64,000 bases of DNA, taken from contig JAJOZX010002708.1 in assembly GCA_023014485.1 (NCBI GenBank), positions 186,001 through 250,000 on the forward strand. The letters run 5' to 3'. The notes under the pieces are model-generated. The model had not been told where the DNA came from and did not search any database. It saw nothing but the letters and a program-made list of their open reading frames with translations. This DNA is from Bathynomus jamesi. Lineage: Eukaryota; Arthropoda; Malacostraca; Isopoda; Cirolanidae. Shown in pieces: positions 56,501-64,000 of the stretch; within the stretch, counting starts at the first letter, position 1, and every line of letters begins with the position of its first letter. The position numbers and the translations under genes are program-made.

Positions 56501-57110
56501 CACAAACTGCACTGGGGAGCGATCATTCTCCAAGATGAAACTAGTCAAGAATTATCTAAGAAACACCATGGGGCAGGACCGTTTGTCTTCACTCACCCTG
56601 TTGAGCATTGAGCATGAGAAATTAAGGGTGCTTGATTTTACTGATGTCATCAAACAGTTTGCAAGTAAGAAGGCTAGAAAAAAATCTTTTTTGACTGAGA
56701 AATAGTTAAGTGTACCGTACAAATTGCCTGCAATAAACAAAACCCACTCATTGCATCATTTGCATGTCAGTCAAGTGGTATTCTCTTTAGTTAATGGTGT
56801 ATTATATTTATTTTTTGTTAATGGTGTATTATTATAGTTATTTTTTATTGTTAAGCTTCAAAAAACAAAATGTGTAATGTTCAACTATGAAATGGTCATT
56901 TGGCTAATTAATTATCAATAAATTGAATATTGTTTAAAAAGTAAATTTATTTTAACGCTTCGCTCGCCCATTGATTTGAGGGCCCCGTAAGGTCACCACT
57001 GGGGGATGGGGGTGTAAATCTTCATTTCAGTTAATTAAGCTAGCTTTGCGTAGTTTGGGGCCCCGCACTCCAACCGGCCTAGGGCCCCGCGCACCTTAAA
57101 TCCGCCACTG
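53534..57110 (+). mobile_element. ZMYM1-like hAT transposon, 3577 bp
   Basis: Ends CAGTGGCGGATTTAGGGGGG and (complement) CAGTGGCGGATTTAAGGTGC give a 14-bp perfect TIR, with more GGGCCCCGCGC motifs inside. AACCTCAC at 53526-53533 and 57111-57118 is an exact 8-bp target duplication. Contains one transposase gene with several frameshifts. It is nested in the 740-bp hAT, which is nested in an older hAT of the same broad type. Confidence 0.96.
54083..56705 (+). pseudogene. ZMYM1-like hAT transposase, at least five frameshifts
   Basis: ATG 54083 starts a basic N-terminus followed by an acidic linker. Then LGLWPKIITENVCDYWLKKG and LKWLCYSKTTGKVYCFACKL, the TTF-type zinc finger with SDQHRKSM. Catalytic part: VDSTPDISHMDH (first D), CRGQSYDNASNMSGKYLG (second D), YIPCMAHSLNLV, SDTRWSARADA. 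C-terminus (55263-56705, 480 open codons): TNCTGERSFSKMKLVKNYLR, the hAT dimerisation region. Frameshifts lie near 54343, 54420, 54962, 55165 and 55215; the last 1.4 kb is intact. ZMYM1-like host genes derive from such transposases, but TIRs and the target duplication show this is the element itself. Confidence 0.93.
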
Positions 57111-57235
57111 AACCTCACAATGTATAATTTATGGTCTTTTGTCTTAAGATCACTGCTTGTAGTTCTATTATGTATACATATATATATATATATATAATAT
57201 AATACTACTACTACTACTATTACTATTACTACTAC

Positions 57236-57270
<35 letters not shown>

Positions 57271-58454
57271 TACGATGTAGGCCTCATGTTTTATATACAG
57301 AATACAGGTATGTATTTAAAAAATAACGCGTAACGAGTCGTTACGTGTTACATTTTGAAATAAGTAACGTTTTAGGTAACGACACTACTATTTTTGGCAA
57401 GTAACGGGTAAAGTACCGTCACTACTTTTATCTAGTAACGTGCCCAACACTGGTTGTAGCTTAGTGAAAGATATCACAGTAACTCACTGTGGATAGAAGC
57501 CTAAGACTAAAAAATGCATGTGAATCTGATGCTGGTTTACAAACTGAAATATTAGAAGGAATTCCTTCAGATGAAAAACCTCAAGTTACTGAAGAAGATA
57601 TTAAGATCACATGATACTCCATCTTAGCCAGATATTAATGATAAAATAAGGCGTTGTCTAGTAGAACATGGTCCTAACCAGGGGAAAAGATGCAGATTTT
57701 TTATGACACACAATCAGTATCAGGAGATAACAGACGGAAATTTTCTGTGGTTTTTTTTTTTAAAGCTCTATCATGGTGAATGTTTGGACGGGAACTGATT
57801 AATTGATTATAAAATAAGCAAATCATTATTTTGCTTTCATTGTATTTTCTATGGAAAGCGAACAGTAGCGCGAGCAAATATTGCGAATGCAAAGAAAGGT
57901 CTTTCTGATTGGAAACACTTGCACCCACGTGCAAATTGTGCCAATGAGAATTCACCAGACCACCGTGAAAATTATTTGTAATGGAAGTCTCCAGGAAAAC
58001 GATTGGAACGATAAAATTGATGATTCTCTTCAAAAAGCAATCCAGTCATATAAAGAAAGGTGGCGCCAAATATTAAAGGTTGTTTTAGACTTCTTTTTTT
58101 TGTGCAACAAATAATTTCTCTCTTAGAGACTCAAGTAATGTTATTGGATATCCAAATGTTGGTATATTTCTAAACCTTTTGGAAATTATAAGCCACTACA
58201 GAACTGAATTAAGGCAGCACATTACAAATGACCAGAAAGGAACTGTAAGTTATTTTCTCCTACAATTCAAAATGAATTTATAAGCTTGCTAGGAAATAAA
58301 GTCCGTGTTGAAATCCCTTCCAGAATAAAAGAAGGCAAAATATGTTTCTTTGCTATTTGATTGTACAGAACACCTGATATATTTCATCACGAACAAATGT
58401 ACAAACTGATTCGATATGTGTGGATTAATAATGGTAAAGTTTGTATTTTTTTAT

Positions 58455-59130
58455 GCAGGAAGGAGAGGCCAAGGGCGAATGCCCGTAAAAGCACTCCCCC
58501 CCCTACCATAAAAGAAGAAGAGAGCCAAAAATCAAGGTCCAGGGTTCATGAGATGCCTAGACACTCTGCGTTTGAAAGATTGGAGGTCATAGACAGGGGG
58601 AAAGATTGATTGAGGAAGATTGTTCCAGAGTTGACCGGTTGAGTAGATGAAAGATTGAAAATACCGATTAACCCTTGCGTTAGAGAGTTGGACAGAAAAG
58701 GAATGAGAAAGTGTAGAAAGTCTGGTACTGCGTGCTCTCCTTAAAAGAGGAGACATGCACTTAGAGAGTTCAGAAGAGGAATATCCGTTACAGATTAGGT
58801 AAAATTTAGTAAAATATAGCTACCCATGTATCTAAAATGATTTAAAGAATGATAGTTTACATAAATTCATTAACATATAAATAATTTGAGTAGCATCTTT
58901 ATAAAGAATCTCTAGGCTGCTTGCAATATTTTTGGCTTAAATAGCACCTCTGGGAACTTTCTCACGGATTGATTGAGAATAAATAGGTCTTTTGTACCTT
59001 GGATTGTATTAGCTAACCAGAGCATATGAGAAAATTGTACTGTAAAGATTTAATGCACGGTTTATGTGGAGTGGAGGTATCTTGTTACGATCTAGTTGTG
59101 GAATAGCAATGATGTTTGCTTGTCCTGGAG
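58455..59130 (-). mobile_element. LINE C-terminus and 3' end fragment
   Basis: 58532-58756 encodes FIYSTGQLWNNLPQSIFPP and VYDLQSFKRRVSRHL, the RT C-terminus; 58455-58530 is the 3' tail also present (other strand) at 41330-41450. Further right (to about 59130) YALVSYNPRYKRPIYSQSI-like and ASSLEILYKDATQII pieces are RT thumb sequence in broken frames. Confidence 0.75.
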
Positions 59131-59860
59131 TAATCTGCTTTCTCTGGTAAAAGAATGGACCGTTAATATTCTGTTCTTACATTCGTAAATTGCAATATGT
59201 TGCAACCTACTAAAGAAATTAAAGAAATTATTCATATATTTATATATTTTCCCTGTATTTATGTCTTATATATATCCGTGTATTTATTTCTGTTTTTTTT
59301 TGTCTGAAATAAAGTGTTTGCCGAGTTTTTATATGGTAAAATACAAGCTCCGCCCACTTTCAGAAAATAGGATTTTTTTATAAAAATAAATAAGTTAGCC
59401 CTAAAGCTAAAAACTGGTTTAAAATTAAATTAATATTTTTTGTATGGTTAAAAGATATATTTGTGTGAAGCAAAAAATTTGTTTTAAATAATTCGAAAGA
59501 TTCTTTAATGCATGGTAAAAGGAATTTTGATAAAAATGAGTAGTTACTCTAAAAAATAAAATATCGTTTTATTATAAAATTAAATGAATATTTTTTATAA
59601 TATGATTTAAAGATATATTTCTATATTAAGGCAAAAAAATTTGTTTTTGTTTTAAATTTTGTTTACCATGTTTCAGTTTTTGTTTGAAAGAACAGATAGC
59701 ATTCAATTACATTACAACCCTGGCTTTGTATCGGCATTTTATTACCGTTACGAGAAGATTAATAATTTTGTTTATTAACTGTGCCATTTTTTGAGGCCTT
59801 ACTGGTCTAATGGGTGGTGGTGGTTAGTTGGTGCTGTAATACTGCCGATGATTTTTTTGG
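59131..59860. other. Unassigned AT-rich stretch
   Basis: Very AT-rich, no element recognised. Three loosely repeated segments (TTAAAATTAAATTAATATTT, AAAAGATATATTTGTGT) suggest an old internal duplication at 59400-59480 and 59560-59640. Confidence 0.5.
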
Positions 59861-60237
59861 GGGGAAGTGTATGCATGAGGGCTATGTATGAAAGGGGATA
59901 GTGAGATAGTCTAAGGAAGGCATGTATATATATATATATATATATAATATATATATATATATTATATATATATATACAGTCGAGGCCGCTTGTAAGAATC
60001 ACGTTTGTACCAGAATAAATTGATTCTTACATCCGACTGATTCTTACATCCGTTTCAGTATCATTGGCACGTTATTATTTCATATTAATAAACTACTGTA
60101 CTAAAACATTTTTTATTTATCAACTTTTTATTTAAATGCTTGATATGTACACAAAATGATAAAAACTTTTTATTGTTATTTATTATAAAAAATTTAACTG
60201 AACATACTTATAACAGCATTAAAATATTCGATACTTA

Positions 60238-60713
60238 CGTATTAACGGGGGGCCACCACATATTGATGATTAGTTAGGTTAAGTTGTAATATTTTCGTTA
60301 GTTGAAAATTTCTAATACATCATTGTAAATCATTGTAAATATTTTGGATCTTTTCCGTTTGACTGCCGCCATTGAAACATAAGAGGTGAGTGCCCCCAAC
60401 CTTCTTTACTTAGCCTTATAAGGCTAACTAACGAAAATATCACGACCTAACCTAACCAATCGTTAGGTCAACTGTACGACCTTGACGATTGGTTAGGTTA
60501 GGTCGTGATATTTTTGTTAGTTAGCCTTATAAAGCTAACTAAAGAAGGCTGGAGTTTAATTATGTTTCAATGGCGGCAGTCAAACGGAAAAGATCCAATA
60601 TTTTTAAAAATATTGCTATTTAAAAAATATGATGTATTAGAAATTTTCAACTAACGAAAATATTACAACTTAACCTAACCAATCACCAATATATGGTGGC
60701 CCCCGTTAATACG
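60238..60713. mobile_element. 476-bp palindromic MITE with inner palindrome
   Basis: Ends CGTATTAACGGGGGGCCACC and complement. TTA at 60235-60237 and 60714-60716 is a 3-bp target duplication, as in PIF/Harbinger. Outer arms include GATCTTTTCCGTTTGACTGC and complement. The inner part 60400-60548 is a second palindrome almost identical in core to 34883-35074. The outer arms also carry a diverged GGTTAAGTTGTAATATTTTC. Confidence 0.9.
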
Positions 60714-60966
60714 TTAGTACCAAATATTCATCTATCAATTCGTTGTCTTCATAATCACCACACCGCTTTCGTTTTCGGCTCAGATTTCCGTTGAATGCTG
60801 CTTCCTTTTCAAGCTCGTCACGATTCTTTAGGATTTTAGAAAGAACAGATTGGGCTACACCTACATTTTTAGCAGCTTGTCGTTGGCTAAGCTTAGGTAA
60901 ACTATCATATTTTTCTAATAACTTGATTTTCTCACTAACAGAAAGAACAGTTCTTTTTTTATCCAT
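60706..60966 (-). pseudogene. Tigger/CENP-B-like DNA-binding domain
   Basis: From the ATG near 60966 (MDKKRTVLSVSEKIKLLEKY) the minus strand encodes a CENP-B-type N-terminal helix-turn-helix: LSQRQAAKNVGVAQSVLSKI, LKNRDELEKEA, then LSRKRKRCG (basic). It stops after about 88 codons at the MITE junction. The DDE domain is absent from the element, so this is a binding domain only. The reading frame is otherwise clean. An upstream in-frame extension to 61056 is probably untranslated. Confidence 0.85.
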
Positions 60967-61331
60967 ATTTAATGCTGTCCTGTAAACGTTACTGTAATTA
61001 ATATTGGCAGTAAAACACAGGTTGCAGTACACAGACCAATTCACAACAGCTTTCAATAGAAACTGAGACCAAGCAGGTCAGCAGTGGGCGGAGCATGCGA
61101 TAACATTCCGAGCCGGGGATTACTGAGCTTTTAGAAAGATAAGTTTTTCCCGCTCACTGACAGGAAATTCCATTGTTAATGATTCTTACAAGCGAAATTG
61201 CCTGATTCTTAATTCCGAATAAATTATTATTGTATATATACATTTGGAATCGGGACTGAGAGAAATGATTCTTGCATGCGAATGATTCTTACATGCGTGA
61301 TCATTACAAGCGGCCTCGACTGTATATATAA

Positions 61332-62513
61332 TTTAGGCCAGGTCGAAAAGGGGTCAAGGTCAAGAGTTTGCTTAGGTACATATTGTGAGGTTAATTATTT
61401 TGTAATAGTAGTATCCACACCAAAAATCAAAGCTGTGGGACCTTCGCTACCCCCCCCCCCCTACCGATACTCACTTTTTTCCAAAGGAATTTGTATGGGA
61501 AATAGGCCAAAAATCGAAAATCGTAAAAATCGACCCTAAATTACATCAGAATAGACCATTCGCCAACTTTTTTTAGATCAGGGGGTAGGGGGATAGGGTC
61601 TTAAATCCGGTGCTGACTCATAGCACCGGATATAAGACCTAATATTACATTTTTTTTTTTTCCGGATTCCTATTTAGGTACCTAGAATGTTAAAAGTTTA
61701 TTAAAATACGTTATTTAATTTTAAAATATCAGTAATAAATAAACTATAGTTAAAATCTTATTAAATTAAATTATGGCTACTAGAAAAAGAAGCTACAATG
61801 CAACCTTTTGCAGCAGAAATTTTGAGCTACCAAGATCTATAAATTTTCTAGCAAATGATTATATTCATTTGATTAATTGGAATGAGCAGATAATCACTCT
61901 TCCACCTTTGCTAAGTAATTTTACCAATGAGCAATTGCTTCAGATTAGAATTAAACCTCTAGAAATACTAGATTTTCCATGTCACAGCCAAAGCGTTGAA
62001 CGGGGTGTGAACTTAGTAACTAAATCTAGCCAGGAAAGAATTGGTTATATTAATCGGCATAAATTTATTTTAAATATCATACTTTAGAGTTTAGAGTCTA
62101 GAAAAGAAGTGCCTACTTTTGAGTGGAATGGTCAATGGAAGGAATAAAAAAAACATTAGTTTTAGGTCAAAAATTTTATCGAATTTCTCTCTTAATTTCT
62201 AAATTTCTACCAATAATAGCTAAAAATTTATGTATTAAATTTTTTTTTTCATGCATTTTTGTATTTTTTAATTTTTTTTTCATTAAAAAATAAATATAAC
62301 AGTGTTTTATAAGCGAACTTTTGTAATAATAAAAAAATTTCGAAGTAAATCGCAAATTATCTGGAATTTTATGAATTTTCTGAAAAAACTGAATCCGGTA
62401 GGGGGAATAGGGGTCCTCAGAATTCAAAAATATTTTACCGGGGTGTTACTATGATTGATTGAACCACCTCACACTATGTACGTAAGAAATAAAAAATTTC
62501 GACCCGGCCCAAA
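61332..62513 (+). mobile_element. Deleted relative of the unnamed TIR transposon family
   Basis: Ends TTTAGGCCAGGTCGAAAA and (complement) TTTGGGCCGGGTCGAAAT match at 15 of the first 17 positions. The ends share TAGG and a later G and CGAAAA with the 21842 element. It carries one short gene with the same C-terminal motif. It lies next to the Tigger in a TA-rich tract, so the target duplication cannot be fixed. Contains poly-C and poly-T runs and two GGTAGGGGG-like motifs facing the ends. Confidence 0.75.
61773..62087 (+). pseudogene. Deleted transposase of unnamed family (N-terminus joined to C-terminus)
   Basis: ATG 61773 gives 104 codons. The first dozen residues are basic (MATRKRSYNATF). 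The rest aligns by eye with the last 100 residues of the 709-codon protein: NDYIHLI against KDYTDLI, then DFPCHSQSVERGVNLVTKSS against QFPCHTQAVERCVKLVTDAA, and after the TAG, SLESRKEVPTFE against TLESRKKQPKFD. The core with the two D residues is missing, so the gene is an internal deletion product. It shows which end of the protein is most conserved. Confidence 0.75.
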
Positions 62514-62642
62514 TTATACACTATATACTTACATGCCTTCCTTAGACTATCTCACTATTCCCTTTCATGGTTGGGGGGGGGGGGCTATGCATGAGGGGCT
62601 ATATATGAAAGAGGATAGTGAGATAGTCTAAGGAAGGCATAT

Positions 62643-62677
<35 letters not shown>

Positions 62678-62690
62678 GCATGTATTTGGC
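62514..62690. repeat. Hairpin-forming repeat with poly-G and (TA)n
   Basis: ATGCCTTCCTTAGACTATCT at 62533 pairs with its complement near 62620-62640. A run of 12 or more G lies between. (TA)n follows at 62641-62679. Confidence 0.85.
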
Positions 62691-63310
62691 TACTTTTTTG
62701 AGACAGAGGGGTGTTAATTCTCCTTTACATGCATACAAGGAAATAACAGTGTACGATTAAGTCATATATGATGTGTGTGTGTGTGTTTTGCTATTTTTTG
62801 AGGCAGAGCTATGTAATTGTGCGTTTTAATTCTACTTTATACGTACGTACAAGGAAATAACTGTGTACGACTAGGCCATATACGACTGTCTGTGCCACCT
62901 CCTGGCTGTATCCCTCTAAAGAAACTGGTTGTGAGCCGTTTACGCCTTACGATTGGCTGCCTTCTAAGCCGTGCTCCTAAAGGTTGTATGTATGTGTAAG
63001 ATTGTGTATGTGTATCTAAGCCGTCTGTCTGTATTCTCTGGCTGTGTCCCTCTAAAGAAACTGTCTGCGAGCCGTTGACGCCATACGATTGGCTGCCTTC
63101 TAAGCCAACTGGCCGAGATGCTAAAGACGCCCAAGAAGGCTTGTAAAGACGCCATTATGCGATGCGTTATGCCTGCGAGAACATCTTCTCTCTCCTTTCT
63201 CTCCTTCTTGTATTTTATTACCCTTGTTAGCTTAGGTTACCTACTCCACCTTTGAAGGGTCTAGTCCCGACCCTCTTTATGCATAGACGTCTTAATAAAG
63301 AAGTTTTGTT
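62690..63310 (+). repeat. Two local duplications and an LTR-like end
   Basis: TACAAGGAAATAACAGTGTACGA-like blocks repeat at about 62738 and 62848. A longer block (CCCTCTAAAGAAACTG to GATTGGCTGCCTTCTAAGCC) repeats at about 62909-62968 and 63048-63106. The segment ends GACGTCTTAATAAAGAAG, a polyadenylation-like end, and could be an LTR or another repeat end; I find no second copy. Confidence 0.6.
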
Positions 63311-63375
63311 TTACTTTTTTCTATACAAACCTACATGCATACACACCCACATATGTACACACTCAATTCATATAT

Positions 63376-63378
63376 ACA

Positions 63379-63418
<40 letters not shown>
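63376..63418. repeat. (TA)n microsatellite
   Basis: Pure TA run just before TTAGGGTGTC. Confidence 0.96.
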
Positions 63419-63419
<1 letters not shown>

Positions 63420-64000
63420 GGTGTCTCTTATTGGGTAGTCACAAATTGAAATGTTGAATTATTTTATCTGCGCCCCCTAAAATAGTTCCATTTAGCATAA
63501 AAACTAAAACTTGAAAGTTTGACACAAATTGGCTCATATTTAGGGGTCGCCCCCTGCTAATAAAAATGGTGACCATGGCATAATAGCTCCTGACATATGA
63601 TTATGCTCATTATACACATAATTCCTTCCTTCTTTTTTTAGTTTGATTCGTTTTTATAAGTATAGGCCTTCTTATTTATCATTCATCATTTTCTAACCTA
63701 TCCTTGATGTTGTTATAATCCATCCTTTGGTCCTCAATCCTTCTTTATCCCAATCCTTTTTCTCCTATCCAAAATCCTTCCTGGCTCTTTTTTTATATAC
63801 AATCAGCAATGAAGCATTGCTACAAAAAAAAACCATTAGTTTATTATATAGAGATAAATTCAAAATGCCAGTGCTATTTACATACTTTAATTACTTTAAT
63901 TAGCATTATTTCCTTATACAACATTTATTTAATATACAATGATTATACAATATGGTGTATTTTAAGGTGCGACCTCATTGATGGTTATTTTTTGAGAAGA
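63417..64000 (+). other. Possible left end of a third TAGG-type transposon; remainder unassigned
   Basis: TAGGGTGTCTCTTATTGGGT follows directly on (TA)n. About 60 and 130 bases inside are CTGCGCCCCCTAAA and TCGCCCCCTGCTAA, which recall the CAGGGGGC motifs inside the TIRs of the 21842 element. The rest to the window end shows no coding sequence. The partner end would lie outside the window. Confidence 0.35.

Larger units (their letters stand above)
53128..57452. mobile_element. Non-autonomous hAT, about 740 bp before nesting
   Basis: Ends CAGAGTTGGGCAGTAACGTC and (complement) CAGTGTTGGGCACGTTACTA. GTTGTAGC at 53120-53127 and 57453-57460 is an exact 8-bp duplication. Subterminal regions hold many GTAACG/CGTTAC motifs. 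A 3577-bp second hAT with its own duplication is nested inside. No own coding sequence is seen. The interior right side has (TA)n and (CTA)n(ATA)n at about 57172-57272. Confidence 0.93.
52892..58450 (+). mobile_element. Remnant of a ZMYM1-like hAT, split by another hAT
   Basis: The outermost of three nested elements. Left part (52980-53127): MASKRLSGAECRKKIREGK and onward. Right part (57461-58440): acidic ACESDAGLQTEILEGIPSDE, then KIRRCLVEHGPNQGKRCRFF, ANAKKGLSDWKHLHPRANCA, YPNVGIFLNLLEIISHYRTE and CTPDIFHHEQMYKLIRYVWI, the TTF finger and start of the catalytic domain (D of CTPD). Many frameshifts; the C-terminal half is lost or replaced by a LINE fragment at 58455. The 53128-57452 hAT lies between the parts. 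Confidence 0.75.
59977..61322 (-). mobile_element. Tigger/pogo-like transposon, internally deleted, carrying a MITE
   Basis: Ends CAGTCGAGGCCGCTTGTAAG and (complement) CAGTCGAGGCCGCTTGTAAT are inverted repeats, with extra ATTCTTACATNCG subterminal copies on both sides. TA lies on both flanks (59975-59976 and 61323-61324). It keeps only the transposase N-terminus and is split by the palindromic MITE 60238-60713. It sits in a (TA)n tract. Confidence 0.9.
59862..62690. repeat. Inverted and direct GATAGTGAGATAGTCTAAGG blocks around (TA)n
   Basis: GATAGTGAGATAGTCTAAGG followed by AAGGCAT and (TA)n occurs at about 59897-59925 and 62615-62640; the complement is at 62533-62556. The first and the inverted copy would form a stem with a (TA)n loop into which the Tigger and the 61332 element inserted. 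Confidence 0.85.

Noticed and set aside
53534..57110. A host ZMYM1-like zinc-finger gene
   Set aside because: Exact hAT TIRs and an 8-bp duplication bound the sequence, and the frame is broken at least five times.

Overview
The window looks like nuclear DNA of an invertebrate, most likely an arthropod. It is AT-rich with split transposase genes and GT-AG introns. It holds many long dinucleotide microsatellites. Its mobile DNA is a mix often seen in arthropods: mariner/Tc1, hAT, pogo/Tigger, MULE, Penelope-like elements and several LINE clades. I found no convincing host protein-coding gene and no intact tRNA, rRNA or CRISPR array. Nearly everything recognisable is mobile DNA in some stage of decay, often nested. 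This is a reading by eye; family names rest on motifs, not on database searches.

Layout. 1-2300: minus-strand LINE (endonuclease and reverse transcriptase), followed by a DD41D mariner-like transposase (2339-3350) with an (AC)16 tract inside its reading frame. 4075-4990: MULE fragment. 5-10 kb: mostly unassigned, with tandem repeats, a 197-bp hAT MITE and a tRNA-like SINE head. 10411-14369: a full-length but dead BED-finger hAT with four visible exons. 15.5-18.2 kb: minus-strand LINE remains. 18.2-18.8 kb: Penelope-like element end with a GIY-YIG domain and several hairpins. 19.4-28.6 kb: two copies of one CR1-like LINE separated and bounded by (CT)n tracts. The longer copy is split by a 4.36-kb DNA transposon of a family I cannot name (21842-26196), itself split by a 998-bp element with perfect 29-bp inverted repeats. 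29-34.6 kb: two minus-strand copies of another CR1-like LINE, a Tc1 remnant and a 793-bp hAT. 34.9-36 kb: fold-back elements. 36.5-41.3 kb: minus-strand jockey-like LINE interrupted by a 1393-bp Tc1. 42.3 kb: a 5S rRNA-like segment. 45.1-47.8 kb: A/C-rich LINE. 48.1-48.6 kb: large palindrome. 49.4-51.5 kb: I-like LINE with RNase H. 51.5-52.9 kb: mariner. 53.0-58.4 kb: three-layer hAT nest. 60.0-62.5 kb: a Tigger carrying a palindromic MITE, then a deleted relative of the 21.8-kb element.

Most interesting. The elements at 21842-26196 and 61332-62513 share terminal bases (TAGG, then a spaced G and CGAAAA) and a C-terminal protein motif (FPCHxQxVERxVxLVT). They look like one TIR transposon superfamily that I do not recognise. 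Removing the nested insert and one copy of its 4-bp ATAT target duplication gives an unbroken 709-codon frame. Both long TIRs carry an exact match to the CTCF core consensus.

How the pieces relate. The enzymes present (reverse transcriptases, endonucleases, DDE/D transposases) act only on their own elements. Most carry frameshifts, stops or lost catalytic residues, so present activity is unlikely, except possibly at the unnamed family before it was disrupted. The nesting order gives a relative chronology of insertions.
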